A DNA stretch of 64,000 nt from Rhodococcus oxybenzonivorans (GTDB lineage Bacteria > Actinomycetota > Actinomycetes > Mycobacteriales > Mycobacteriaceae), in the NCBI RefSeq assembly GCF_003130705.1, contig NZ_CP021354.1, forward strand, positions 1,116,001-1,180,000, written 5' to 3'. Shown in pieces: positions 50,631 through 60,391 of this stretch (within the stretch, counting starts at the first letter, position 1; every line of letters begins with the position of its first letter). A model generated the notes under the pieces. The model was not told the DNA's origin. It was given only the letters and a program-made list of their open reading frames with translations, and searched no databases. A program made the translations under genes and the position numbers.

Positions 50631-52167
50631 TTCTGCCGAGTGCCGCAATGTCCTGACGCACCAGAAACTTCTGGATCTTGCCGCTGGCGGTCCGTGGAAA
50701 GTCGTCGACTCGGTGCAGTTCCTCCGGCCACTTCTGCCGCGCGATCTCAGCCCGCTCGAAGTGAGCGCGGACGGCGTCCATCGAGGGCATGGCGTGTCCG
50801 GGCCGCAGGCGCAGTACGGCGGCCGCCCGCTCCCCGAGGCGGGCGTCGGGCGCCGAAACTACTGCCGCCTCCGCGACCTCGGGCATGGCGAGTAGAACTT
50901 CCTCGACTTCGAGGGCGCTGATGTTCTCGCCGCCGCGAATGATGATGTCCGCCTTGCGATCGGTGATCGTCAGGTAACCGTCTTCGTCTATCGTGCCGAT
51001 GTCCCCGGTGTGGTACCAGCCGTCCGAATCGAACGCTGCCTCGGTCAAGGTGAGATCGGTATAGCCGACGCAGAGATCGGGGCCACGACTGAGGATCTCA
51101 CCGTCGGCCGCCAACCGGACCTCCACTCCGGGCAGGGCGTCCCCGTCCGTGAACAGCCGTTTGTCCTCGGGTGCGGTGTACCGCGAGCCCGTGATCGACG
51201 GATGTTCGGTGCTGCCGTACGAGCGGAACACGGTAATGCCCAGCTCTGCCAGCCGAGTGGTCACCGCCGAGGGGACCGAAGACCCGCCGAGGCCCGCGTA
51301 CTTCATGTGCGGCAAATGCCGGGGCGAAAAATCAGGATGGTCGAGGAGGCTGGTGGCGAAGTAGGTGGCCCCGCCGCCGACGGTGAGCCCGTCGCTCTCC
51401 ATCAGCGCCAGCGCCTGAGCCGGATCCCACGTGTCGGTGAGATTTATCGCCGTGCCGTCCAGAACGGGGATCAGGAAGGCATTCACCATGCCGATGAAGT
51501 GGCCGACGGGAGCGGCAGTGAGCTGTTTGCCCCGGTCCGGCGGGTAGAGGCCCGCGAGCTGTCGCGTCTCGTGACCCAGTGTCTGATGACTGTGAATGAC
51601 ACCTTTGGGGGCCCTCGTGGTGCCGGAGGTGAAGGCAATCAGCGCCGGACCCGCCGGATCGGCTTCGACGGTACCCGGCATCGGGTGCTCATCGAGCAGG
51701 TCGTCGAAGTCGCGGCCCACGACACCCACGACGGGCACGTCCGAGCACAGATCGGCGTGGTACTCGGTCCGCCCGAATCGTTCGGCGGTCACGAAGACGT
51801 GCGGCTTGGTCTCGCTGAGGATGTATCCGAGTTCCTTGCGCCCGTAGAAGTGGACGATCGGGACCACGGTGGCGCCCAGAAAGGCTGACGCCCAGAACAC
51901 GGCGGCCGCTTCCATCCAGTTGGGCAACTGGAAGGCGACCACGTCTCCGGGACCGACTCCCCGAGAACGCAATCCGCCCGCCAGCCGACGGGCAACACGC
52001 TCGACGTCACCGAAGGTTCCCGACCACGGACGAACGGTCGAGTGAATCCGGAACTCGACGTCCGGGGCCGCGTCGAGACCGCGCGTGAGCAGGTCTCCGA
52101 TCGTGTCGCGCGTCCACCATCCTTCCTCTTCGTAGCGCGTGATCAGTTCGGGGGGGACGTGCCGCAT
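50623..52167 (-). CDS. Acyl-CoA ligase (AMP-forming)
   Basis: A 514-aa ligase, closely similar in sequence to the one at 57550. It begins MRHVPPELITRYEEEGWW; the P-loop is AFTSGTTRAPKG, then FRSYGSTEHPSITGS, DGWYHTGDIG and TASGKIQKF with the catalytic Lys. The motif TRAPKG replaces the usual TGRPKG. The ATG at 52167 has no strong ribosome site, so a slightly longer start cannot be excluded. Its 3' end lies inside operator f, so it is a separate unit from the following amidohydrolase. Two such paralogs suggest related acids. Confidence 0.92.
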   Translation of the reverse strand: MRHVPPELITRYEEEGWWTRDTIGDLLTRGLDAAPDVEFRIHSTVRPWSGTFGDVERVARRLAGGLRSRGVGPGDVVAFQLPNWMEAAAVFWASAFLGATVVPIVHFYGRKELGYILSETKPHVFVTAERFGRTEYHADLCSDVPVVGVVGRDFDDLLDEHPMPGTVEADPAGPALIAFTSGTTRAPKGVIHSHQTLGHETRQLAGLYPPDRGKQLTAAPVGHFIGMVNAFLIPVLDGTAINLTDTWDPAQALALMESDGLTVGGGATYFATSLLDHPDFSPRHLPHMKYAGLGGSSVPSAVTTRLAELGITVFRSYGSTEHPSITGSRYTAPEDKRLFTDGDALPGVEVRLAADGEILSRGPDLCVGYTDLTLTEAAFDSDGWYHTGDIGTIDEDGYLTITDRKADIIIRGGENISALEVEEVLLAMPEVAEAAVVSAPDARLGERAAAVLRLRPGHAMPSMDAVRAHFERAEIARQKWPEELHRVDDFPRTASGKIQKFLVRQDIAALGRRE

Positions 52168-52254
52168 GTGAGAGCTCCAATACCCGTGGACGGAGCCGCG
52201 CCGAGGTCGGCACCGCGGCGTCGGGACTCGCTCCGGCCGGCGTCTGCCAGCTGT

Positions 52255-52269
52255 GAACATGATATTCTC
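52255..52269. promoter_or_regulatory. Weak regulon-type palindrome (site g)
   Basis: GAACAT-GAT-ATTCTC has a perfect right arm but only 4 of 6 pairs. It is 88 nt upstream of the ligase start, so it does not fit the usual spacing. No gene was found in 52168-52421. Confidence 0.4.
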
Positions 52270-52421
52270 GCTAGACAAGAATGCCAATATCGGAATCGAG
52301 AACAGCGCTCGGTCGACCTCGAGCTGGAGCTTGGTGTCCGATCAGAAGGCGAAGCCGACTCGGTCGCTTTGCGGTCTCGTTGGACTGATCGGAATCGACA
52401 CCAGCGAGTGCAACAACGGCT

Positions 52422-55400
52422 TCATCCCCGCCAGCTCGAGCGTGACCGGTCGACGGTCCAGGCTGCGATCTGCGCCCTCGAGGTGAATCCGAGTTTGGCG
52501 AGGATGTGCTCTACGTGGCCTCGAGCCGTCCGCGGGGAGATGACGAGCTCCGCCGCAATCTCTTTGTTGGTCAATCCTCGCGTCACTAGTTCGGCGACCT
52601 GTTGTTCACGCTTGGTCAGACCGGACGTCGTTCGAGACGGGTCGGCTCGTCCGGATCGGACAGTTCCCAGGGCGTAGTCGATCGCGTCGTCGAAAAGCAG
52701 CGCATTACCCTCCTCTCGCGCGGCGTCGAATGCCTTCGTACCGAGCGCCCGTCGCGTGTTCTGTTCGCAGTCATTGTGGTACTCGAGGAGTTTGGGTAGG
52801 TAGACCGAGGAACCTCCCACTGCCCGACTGAGCGTCTCTGTCGCGCCCATAAGCACTGCAGCACGGTGGAAGTCCTCCTCCCCACTTGCGATCCAGGCGA
52901 GCGTTTCCAGGCAAGCGCCCGCACTGACCTGGTTGTTCGCTAGCTGAGCCAAGCGTAGGGCCTGCTGCAACTGCATCGCTGACCGGTGGAGATCGCCCTG
53001 CCGCCACAACGCGACACCGAGGGACCAGAGGGCGTACGCCTGGTGAACCGATTCCCCGCGTGACCGGGTGATCGCCAGGACTCCCTCGAAGCACGAGATC
53101 GCCTTCTCGATATCACCTCGCGATTCGTATGCAAGACCCAGTAGCGTCATGGCCTTGATCTGAACAGTGAGGTCTTTTTGTTCGGCGAAGTCCGTTACCG
53201 AGACTTCCAGGAGTGAGCAGGCCCGGGCAATATCACCATTGAACATGGCATTCAGGCCGTCCGCGAACGTGACATAGGAACTCATCCTCGGGTCCGTACC
53301 CTGGTTGCCGAGCCGGCGTGCTTCTTCGACCAGTTCGTTCGCCCTCATGACATCGCCCTGCGTTTCCGCCAACAAGCTGTTGGCGTACAACGCCTTGACC
53401 CGTTCCGGAGTGGGCTGCTTGTCGGCGCCTTCGAGAAGGCGATCGAGCCAGTACCGCCCTTCCCTGAACATGGATCGCGTGTTCCAGAAATCTAGGAGAG
53501 CGTCCGCGATCCGCAGACCTGTTGCGGGGTCCGCGGACGCGCAGAACTGCATCGCTTCTCGCAGATTGGACTTCTCTCGTTCGAGTCGATCGATCCACTC
53601 GAGTTGGCGAGGACTGATCCAGTCGTCCGCAGCATCAATTACCAACTGCTGATACCAATTCCGGTGACGTGTCCTCAGATCGTCGTAGTGTCCGCTCGCT
53701 TGGGCCTTCTCCCGGCCATAACTGCGAAGCGTCTCGAGTAGTCGGAATCGCACCCCATCGGCTGATCCTTCCCGGATCAGGATCGATTTGTCGAGCAACG
53801 AGGTCACGACATCGAGCAGGCTGGGCGAGGTGAGGTCGTACCCGCAGATGGCCTCTGCAGCATCCAATTCGAAGCTGCCGGCGAACACGGAGAGTCGAGC
53901 CCATCCAACCTTCTCGAGAGGAGTGCACAGGTCGTAACTCCAGTCGACGCAGAGCCGCAAAGTCTGTTGTCGCGTCGATGCACTCCTGGCACCGCCGGTC
54001 AGAAGAGCGTAGCGATCGGAAAGCCGCTGGAGAATCTGCTCGGCTGACATCATCCGCAACCTCGCCGCCGCCAACTCGATGGGCAGGGGCAAGCCGTCGA
54101 GTCGTCGACAGATTCCAGCCACCGCCGCCTGATTCTCCTCGGTGAGTGTGAACCCCGGAACGGCGGTTCTCGCTCGCTCGACGAACAATGTCACTGCCTC
54201 GGAGTTCGACAAACCTTCCCGGGAAGTGGACCGATCGGTATCCGGGACGGGGAGCGGAGGCACCCGTAGCACTGATTCCCCGCCGACAGCAAGAGCCTCG
54301 CGACTCGTAGCGAGGATCTGCAGCTTGGGACAGGTGCGCAGGAGAGTCTCCGCCATCTTTGCAACCGCGTCCACGACCTGCTCGCAGTTGTCCAACACCA
54401 TCAGCAACTGCTTCGAACCCAGAAAGTCCACAAGCACGTCTTGTACCCGCCGCGCCGACTGATCCCGCAAACCCAGCGCCCCCGACACCACATCGATCAG
54501 CAGTGATCCGTCACGCAATTCGCCGAGTTCGACCAGCCACACCCCATCGGGGAATTCACGCCGTGCCTGCGCTGCCACTCGAAGGGCCAGGCGAGTCTTC
54601 CCCGCGCCCCCGATCCCGGTGAGAGTGACCAGTCGCGACTGTGACAACAAGGTTTTCGTCTCTACGAGTTCGCGCCGGCGGCCGACGAAACTGGTCAACT
54701 CCGCAGGAAGATTTCCCAAGCGGTCATCCTCACGATTCATTGCGGAAGGTCGTGCACTGCGCGAGCTCGCATACAGTCCCGGCCGCTCTCCGGTTCGCGA
54801 TTGTAACGCCATGTCGTCGACCTGGAATCCATGACGGGACTGGGCCTCCTGCAGCTGTTCGCCGAGCCCCGCGGCGGACGGGCGATGTGAAACCGCCGAC
54901 ATCGCTTGTTCGATCGCAGCGCTGACATCGCCGGGGAGTCCCTGCTCTCGCAAGTTCGGGATGGGTTCGCTCCTGAGTCGGATGAACTGGGCAACCACCT
55001 GCTCACCACGGCGTCTCTCGACGGCAGCGTGGCCGGTGGCGGCGCAGAACAATGTAGCGCCGAGGCTGTAGATGTCCGCCGCGGGGCTCGGAGACCGGCC
55101 GGCGAGTACCTCGGGAGCGGTGAACGCAGGGGAACCGGTGACGACGCCGGTAGCAGTTTCGAAACCCCCGGTGATGTGCGCGATGCCGAAGTCGGTCAAA
55201 GCCGGCTCACCGTAGTCGGTGAGGAGGATATTCGTGGGTTTGACGTCGCGGTGCACGATGCCGATTCGATGCGCAGTCTCCAGCGAGGCGGCCACCTTCA
55301 CTCCGAGCCTCAAAACCTGCTCCAACGAGAGTGGTCCCTGCCTGCGGATCATCGCGTCCAGGGAGTCCTGCGCGTAATAGGGCATGACGAGGTAGGGGCG

Positions 55401-55691
55401 ACCGCTGCTGGTCGTACCGACCCCCAGCACGTTGACGATGTTGGGGTGCCCCGTCAGCCGTCCCATTGCACGCTGTTCGCGGAGAAACCGTTCCCGGTTC
55501 TCGTCGTCCAGGTCGGCGGTGAGGACCTTGACAGCCACTGACCGATCCAACGCGGGCTGCCGACAGCGATAGACGACGCCGAAACCACCGCGACCGATCT
55601 CGACGGCGTCCTCGAACCCCGCCGCCTCCAGCTCCGCCGTGAGTGAAGAAGTCACGGCGCGCTGAGTTGCCAGCGGGTCCAGGTCAGCCAT
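52422..55691 (-). CDS. PknK-like serine/threonine kinase-ATPase-TPR-LuxR regulator
   Basis: A 1089-aa regulator. The kinase domain has GRGGFGVVY (residues 33-41), K55, HRD 147-149, N154 and DFG 167-169, all intact. A P-loop ATPase follows (GIGGAGKT, 359-366; LMVLDNCEQ) with TSREALAVGGE, then a TPR-like region (about 700-1000) and a C-terminal LuxR HTH (LTKREQQVAELVTRGLTNKEI). This is the layout of mycobacterial PknK, a sensor that controls transcription by phosphorylation and DNA binding. It is bounded by a gene-free gap of 254 nt on its 3' side and 266 nt on its 5' side. It may control the surrounding pathway; the signal is unknown. Confidence 0.94.
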   Translation of the reverse strand: MADLDPLATQRAVTSSLTAELEAAGFEDAVEIGRGGFGVVYRCRQPALDRSVAVKVLTADLDDENRERFLREQRAMGRLTGHPNIVNVLGVGTTSSGRPYLVMPYYAQDSLDAMIRRQGPLSLEQVLRLGVKVAASLETAHRIGIVHRDVKPTNILLTDYGEPALTDFGIAHITGGFETATGVVTGSPAFTAPEVLAGRSPSPAADIYSLGATLFCAATGHAAVERRRGEQVVAQFIRLRSEPIPNLREQGLPGDVSAAIEQAMSAVSHRPSAAGLGEQLQEAQSRHGFQVDDMALQSRTGERPGLYASSRSARPSAMNREDDRLGNLPAELTSFVGRRRELVETKTLLSQSRLVTLTGIGGAGKTRLALRVAAQARREFPDGVWLVELGELRDGSLLIDVVSGALGLRDQSARRVQDVLVDFLGSKQLLMVLDNCEQVVDAVAKMAETLLRTCPKLQILATSREALAVGGESVLRVPPLPVPDTDRSTSREGLSNSEAVTLFVERARTAVPGFTLTEENQAAVAGICRRLDGLPLPIELAAARLRMMSAEQILQRLSDRYALLTGGARSASTRQQTLRLCVDWSYDLCTPLEKVGWARLSVFAGSFELDAAEAICGYDLTSPSLLDVVTSLLDKSILIREGSADGVRFRLLETLRSYGREKAQASGHYDDLRTRHRNWYQQLVIDAADDWISPRQLEWIDRLEREKSNLREAMQFCASADPATGLRIADALLDFWNTRSMFREGRYWLDRLLEGADKQPTPERVKALYANSLLAETQGDVMRANELVEEARRLGNQGTDPRMSSYVTFADGLNAMFNGDIARACSLLEVSVTDFAEQKDLTVQIKAMTLLGLAYESRGDIEKAISCFEGVLAITRSRGESVHQAYALWSLGVALWRQGDLHRSAMQLQQALRLAQLANNQVSAGACLETLAWIASGEEDFHRAAVLMGATETLSRAVGGSSVYLPKLLEYHNDCEQNTRRALGTKAFDAAREEGNALLFDDAIDYALGTVRSGRADPSRTTSGLTKREQQVAELVTRGLTNKEIAAELVISPRTARGHVEHILAKLGFTSRAQIAAWTVDRSRSSWRG

Positions 55692-55847
55692 GGCGTCCCT
55701 CCGGAACGAAGCCCGAAATCGTCGGTAGAGCCGCCTCCAATACTGCCACTTCCCGCGGCTGGACCAGGAAGGCGATACATCGACCTTGTTGGTAACGCAG
55801 AGGTTCTTCCTCGAAATCGAAAATTAACTATGGAGTTCTTGTGTGAA

Positions 55848-55862
55848 CAGTATTACATTCTC
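55848..55862. promoter_or_regulatory. Weak regulon-type palindrome (site h)
   Basis: CAGTAT-TAC-ATTCTC has a perfect right arm and 4 of 6 pairs, 95 nt before the phosphotransferase start. It lies in the divergent gap between the regulator (starts 55691) and the rightward genes. No gene was seen in that gap. Confidence 0.4.
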
Positions 55863-55957
55863 CCCATGGTGAAACGACGTTCTACCGTATGCACTGCATA
55901 TGAAGGTGTGGATCCGAATCTCGGCGAGGTTTCCATGCCTGCGGAGGGCCCTCGACG

Positions 55958-57022
55958 ATGGGATCTGTCATGACCATCGCTGTCCCGGACACTCTGGAAG
56001 AGGCACTGTCTCCGCAATGGCTGACGGCGGCACTCGAACCCCGGTACGCGGGAATCGAGGTGCGGGAGGTGATCCCGGGCCCAGTCGTGGACCGCGTGTC
56101 CACCAACGCGCGCTTCACGATCGTGTGTGAGCGGGACACGCCGGATGGTCTGTCGTCCAGCCTGTGCGTCAAAGGATATTTCAACGACCAGGGGCGCGAA
56201 GCGCGGTCGGTGGGGGAACGCGAGGCGTGCTTCTACCGCGATCTCGCTGCCGGCAGTGGCGTGCGGACGCTTCGGGGGGTCTACGCGGACTTCGACCCCG
56301 CCACCCATCACGGCGTGGTGATCACCGAGGACGTCGTCGCCGAGGGTGGGGTCTTTCTCGATGCGGACAGTCATTTCACGCCGGACCAGGCTGCGGAGAG
56401 TCTCAGCCAGTTCGCCAGGCTCCACGCCACAACCTGGGGCAGGGCGCAATGGGCAGAAACCACCTGGCTGAAACCTAAACTGGACGGTGCGCTCCGGGCC
56501 TGGGGAGCCGACACGATCACGGCGCGAATCGACGAGAATTTGAACGGGCCCAACGGTCTACGCGTCCCCGCAGAAGTTCGCGACGCTCGCCGGCTCACCG
56601 AGGCATACAGCGCGCTGGTCGGCACCCTGCAATCCGAGCACGCGTCCTCGGATTGGTGTGTCATTCACGGCGACGCTCACGTCGGAAACCTCTTCCTGGA
56701 TCCGATGGGCGCGCCGAGTCTCGTCGACTGGCAGCTCGTGCAACGCGGCATGTGGTATCTCGACGTGGGCACGCATATTGCCACCGCGCTCACCGTCGAC
56801 GATCGTCGACGAAGCGAGAAGGACCTCCTCTGGCACTATCTCGACTGCCTGGCGTCGCACGGTATCGCGCTACCGTCGCGGGACGCGGCGTGGCGGGCGC
56901 TGAGCCGGGGCATTGTGCGCGGCTTCTTTCTCTGGGGTATCACCGCCAAGGTTGCACCACATTTGATCGAAATCTTGTTGCACCGCCTTGGGACCGCGGT
57001 CGCCGACCACGACGCCCTGTAG
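55958..57022 (+). CDS. APH-fold phosphotransferase (ecdysteroid-kinase-like)
   Basis: A 354-aa kinase-fold protein with the Brenner motif WCVIHGDAHVGNLFLD (H-G-D and N) and metal Asp in SLVDWQLVQRG. These fit the DUF1679/ecdysteroid-kinase-like branch. It differs from the phosphotransferase at 13026 but could serve a similar hydroxyl-phosphorylating role. The start (55958 or 55970) follows GGAGGG. No ACAD lies next to it, which weakens the analogy with the ACAD11-type pair. It opens the rightward block ending the window. Confidence 0.88.
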   Translation: MGSVMTIAVPDTLEEALSPQWLTAALEPRYAGIEVREVIPGPVVDRVSTNARFTIVCERDTPDGLSSSLCVKGYFNDQGREARSVGEREACFYRDLAAGSGVRTLRGVYADFDPATHHGVVITEDVVAEGGVFLDADSHFTPDQAAESLSQFARLHATTWGRAQWAETTWLKPKLDGALRAWGADTITARIDENLNGPNGLRVPAEVRDARRLTEAYSALVGTLQSEHASSDWCVIHGDAHVGNLFLDPMGAPSLVDWQLVQRGMWYLDVGTHIATALTVDDRRRSEKDLLWHYLDCLASHGIALPSRDAAWRALSRGIVRGFFLWGITAKVAPHLIEILLHRLGTAVADHDAL

Positions 57023-57084
57023 CTCAATGATGTTCGATGCCGTGTGACTGAGCGAGTATCGATCGAATCGGAATGGAGCGCGCT

Positions 57085-57513
57085 ATGCCCCACGCAAATC
57101 CCACCGATCTCCCCAACGGCGGGGGCGGCCGTTGGCCGGCCGCCTTGAACCACTTCCGCTCGGTGCAGTGGGGGGACCTCGAGGTTGGCTACACCACCAC
57201 GGCCGGACCGCGTGACTGCACCGAAATGTACCGTGCCGGTGGACTTCCGGGGGGAGTCTGCATGTGCCCCCACTATGGTTACGTCCTCGCCGGGGCGATC
57301 ACTGCCTGCTACCCGAATACCGGTTGGGAGGATGAGGTCGTGACCGTCGGTGAGGTCTACTTCTTCCCGGCGGGCCACATTCTCAAATACACGGAACCGA
57401 CCACGCACCTCGAATTCAACCCGGCGTACGCGCTCCAGCAGTTAATGGATGCGATACAGCGCCTCGCCGATTCGGCGGACGCTCTGCGGACGGCGAGTTA
57501 TCCGTCGGAGTGA
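57085..57513 (+). CDS. Cupin-like small protein, function unknown
   Basis: A 142-aa protein with a beta-rich pattern: GGVCMCPHYGYVLAGAI, then TVGEVYFFPAGHILKYTEPT, resembling the two short motifs of a cupin (the H in CPHYGY and GHIL). The usual metal-binding His/Glu set is incomplete. The start at 57085 has TGGAG seven nt upstream. It lies between a phosphotransferase and a ligase gene, 62 nt and 36 nt away. It may bind or isomerise a pathway compound. Confidence 0.72.
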   Translation: MPHANPTDLPNGGGGRWPAALNHFRSVQWGDLEVGYTTTAGPRDCTEMYRAGGLPGGVCMCPHYGYVLAGAITACYPNTGWEDEVVTVGEVYFFPAGHILKYTEPTTHLEFNPAYALQQLMDAIQRLADSADALRTASYPSE

Positions 57514-57549
57514 TGTCGGCCTCCGTCACTCTCAGATCTGGAAGGTGTT

Positions 57550-59172
57550 GTGAGACCATTGACTACAAGTATCCACGTTCGAACATTGCGGACGGTGCCG
57601 GACGCACTGCGTCGTCACTACGAGGAGAAGGGCTGGTGGACACAGGAATCGCTCGGCGCAATTCTGAGTAAGGGATTGTGCGAGCATCCCGACCTGGAGT
57701 TCCGAGTCCACTCGGTGACCCATCCCTACTCCGGGACTTTTTCCGATGTCGAGCTGGTAGCCCGAAGACTTGCAGGAGGGTTGCGCGCACGCGGAGTCGG
57801 TCCGGGTGACGTCATCGCGTTCCAGTTGCCCAATTGGATGGAAGCTGCGGCGACCTTCTGGGCCTCGTCCATTCTCGGCGCCGTCGTCGTGCCGATCGTG
57901 CATTTCTACGGTCCCAAGGAACTGTCGTTCATCCTGGCCGGCGCGCAACCGCGGGTGTTCATCACGGCCGAACGCTTCGGCCGGATGACCTATGATCCCG
58001 TCATCAGTGAGCACGTCGAGATCGTCGGGGTGGTCGGTGTCGATTTCGACGATCTTCTAGCCCCGGAACCGATGACCGGTCTGCTCGATGTGGACCCGCG
58101 GAATCCGGCCGTGATTGCCTACACCTCGGGGACCACTCGCGAGCCGAAGGGTGTCATCCACACGCACCAGACGCTCGCATTCGAAACGAGGCAACTGCTC
58201 GCGAATTACGAGTCGGATCGTGGGCGGCAGCTCACCGCACTCCCGGTCGGGCATTTCATCGGAATGCTGGGCGCGTTCCTCGTGCCACTCCTCGAAGGCA
58301 CTCCCGTGGACATGTGCGACGAGTGGAATCCCAGTCGGGTACTCGCGCTGATCGAGTCGCACGGAGTGGTGATCGGTGGTGGGCCACCGTACTTCGTGAC
58401 CAGTCTCCTCGATCATCCCGACTTCACGGACAATCACCTACGGCATCTCGGGTACATCGGGCTCGGCGGATCCGCGGTTCCGTCCGCGGTCACCCGGCGC
58501 CTGTCCGATCTGGGCATCATCGTGACACGTTCGTACGGGAGTACGGAGCATCCCTCCATCACCGGCTCCCGAAACGACGCTGCCGAAGACAAGCGGCTCC
58601 TCACCGACGGATGCCCGCGACTCGGGGTCGAGATCCGGCTGAGCGACGACGGTGAGATTCTCAGTCGCGGCCCCGATCTCTGCCTCGGGTACACCGATGG
58701 CGCGTTGACGGCCGATGCCTTCGACGACGACGGCTGGTACCGCACCGGCGACGTCGGAGTCATCGACGAAGAGGGGTACCTCACGATCACGGACCGTAAG
58801 TCCGACATCATCATTCGCGGAGGCGAGAACATCGGCGCCGCCGAGGTAGAGGATGTCCTGCTGGAGATGCCCATGATCGCGGAGGCAGTCGTCGTCGCCG
58901 CGCCGGATGCACGGTTCGGCGAGCATGCCGCTGCCGTGGTCCGACTCAGGCCAGGACGGGACCTGCCCACCCTGGACCAGGTATGGAAGCACTTCGAGGC
59001 GGCAGGCACTGCCAGGCAGAAGTGGCCCGCGGAACTGCACATCGTCGAGGACTATCCCCGTACCGCATCGGGGAAGGTGCAGAAGCATCAGGTCCGCGCA
59101 TGGCTCACGTCGCCGGCTGTGGGTGCGAGTACGACGTCAACACATGAAGGGAGCGCCCCCGATGGTCGATGA
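57550..59172 (+). CDS. Acyl-CoA ligase (AMP-forming), paralog of the one at 50623
   Basis: A 540-aa ligase from a GTG with GGAAGG upstream. P-loop AYTSGTTREPKG, then TRSYGSTEHPSITGS, DGWYRTGDVG and TASGKVQKH with the catalytic Lys. It is visibly paralogous to the gene at 50623 over nearly its whole length (for example YEEKGWW, VPIVHFYG and PVGHFIGM are shared or nearly so). It overlaps the following CoA-transferase by 11 nt. It probably activates the same or a related acid. Confidence 0.93.
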   Translation: MRPLTTSIHVRTLRTVPDALRRHYEEKGWWTQESLGAILSKGLCEHPDLEFRVHSVTHPYSGTFSDVELVARRLAGGLRARGVGPGDVIAFQLPNWMEAAATFWASSILGAVVVPIVHFYGPKELSFILAGAQPRVFITAERFGRMTYDPVISEHVEIVGVVGVDFDDLLAPEPMTGLLDVDPRNPAVIAYTSGTTREPKGVIHTHQTLAFETRQLLANYESDRGRQLTALPVGHFIGMLGAFLVPLLEGTPVDMCDEWNPSRVLALIESHGVVIGGGPPYFVTSLLDHPDFTDNHLRHLGYIGLGGSAVPSAVTRRLSDLGIIVTRSYGSTEHPSITGSRNDAAEDKRLLTDGCPRLGVEIRLSDDGEILSRGPDLCLGYTDGALTADAFDDDGWYRTGDVGVIDEEGYLTITDRKSDIIIRGGENIGAAEVEDVLLEMPMIAEAVVVAAPDARFGEHAAAVVRLRPGRDLPTLDQVWKHFEAAGTARQKWPAELHIVEDYPRTASGKVQKHQVRAWLTSPAVGASTTSTHEGSAPDGR

Positions 59173-60391
59173 CGGATCACACCAGGCACGGGCCTTCGAC
59201 GGAGTACGCGTGATCGAACTGGCCCAATGGGTATTCGTGCCCGTGGCCGGCGCGCTTCTGGCGGAATGGGGAGCGGACGTCATCCGGGTGGAGCCGTTGG
59301 ACGGAGACCCCTACCGTGCGCTGACGACTCAAGGTATCGGAGCAGGTGCGGCCGGCCCGAATCTCTCGGTGACACTGGCGAATCGGGGAAAGCGATCGGT
59401 CGCGGTGGACGTGCGTCACCCCGACGGGGCCCGCATCCTGCACGAACTGCTCGACACGGCGGACGTGTTCCTCACCAGCCTGCGACCCGGGGCTCTCGCG
59501 CGGCTCGGGCTCGACGCCGACACGCTGCGGGAACGGTATCCCACGTTGATCTACGCACGCGGTCACGGCTTCGGTATGCGTGGACCGGACGCCGAGAAGC
59601 CGGGCTACGACAGCTCGGCCTTCTGGGCGCGTGGGGGAGTCGGACACACCCTGACGCCGAGCGAGCGGAACTACCCCATCAGCCAGCGCGGTGCGATGGG
59701 CGACCGAAACGCGGCCATGGCCTTGGCCTTCGGCGTCGCCACCGCACTGCTCGAACGACACAAGACGGGTGTCGGCACCGTGGTGGACGTCTCACTCCTC
59801 GCCACCGCGATGTGGATGCTGTCCTCGGACGTCCTGGCTGCTCTCAACGGCGGAGAAGTGACGCAGGTGAGTGATCGAGGTCCACAGGTCAATCCGCTGA
59901 CCGGGTCATATCGGACGAAGGACCACCGCCACGTTCAGCTCATGCTTCTTCAGGGTGACCGCTACTGGCCGGATTTCGCCCGGCTTGTCGGCCGGGAAGA
60001 TCTGATCGATGATCCGCGTTTCGCGGACATGGCGGCTCGGCGCGCCAACAGTGCCGACTGCGTCGCGGTCCTCGACGAGGTGTTCGCCGAACGCACGCTC
60101 GAGGAGTGGAAGGCCATCCTCGCCGACCTCGACGCGCCGTGGGCTCCCGTCCAATCCGTCCATGACCTCATCGACGATCCCCAAGTACGCGCGAACGGTT
60201 ACGTGGGCGAGGTCGTGCTCGGTGACGGGAACACCTACAGACTGCCCACGGTGCCCGTTCAGCTCGGCCAGCGTCCGCCGGAGCTGCTCCCCGCCCCTGA
60301 GCACGGTGAACACACCGAGATGATGATGCTCGAACTCGGATACGACTGGGAGCAGATCACCGGCCTTGGAGAAGCGGGCGTCATCCCGTGA
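59162..60391 (+). CDS. Type III CoA-transferase
   Basis: A 409-aa CaiB/BaiF transferase. VRVIELAQWVFVPVAGALLAEWG opens it, and AFWARGGVGHTLTPS plus MGDRNAAMALAFG hold the catalytic Asp (MGDR). The ATG at 59162 follows AAGGGAG. It is a paralog of the transferase at 35370. It is coupled to the next gene by a GTGA overlap. Having both a ligase and a CoA-transferase suggests two different activation steps. Confidence 0.93.
   Translation: MVDDGSHQARAFDGVRVIELAQWVFVPVAGALLAEWGADVIRVEPLDGDPYRALTTQGIGAGAAGPNLSVTLANRGKRSVAVDVRHPDGARILHELLDTADVFLTSLRPGALARLGLDADTLRERYPTLIYARGHGFGMRGPDAEKPGYDSSAFWARGGVGHTLTPSERNYPISQRGAMGDRNAAMALAFGVATALLERHKTGVGTVVDVSLLATAMWMLSSDVLAALNGGEVTQVSDRGPQVNPLTGSYRTKDHRHVQLMLLQGDRYWPDFARLVGREDLIDDPRFADMAARRANSADCVAVLDEVFAERTLEEWKAILADLDAPWAPVQSVHDLIDDPQVRANGYVGEVVLGDGNTYRLPTVPVQLGQRPPELLPAPEHGEHTEMMMLELGYDWEQITGLGEAGVIP

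Noticed and set aside
52042..52677. Rightward frame over the ligase start and regulator end
   Set aside because: It runs across two genes on the opposite strand, has no family motif and its composition matches an antisense shadow.
54906..55541. Rightward frame inside the kinase region
   Set aside because: It is antisense to the conserved kinase motifs (HRD, DFG) and has no recognisable domain.
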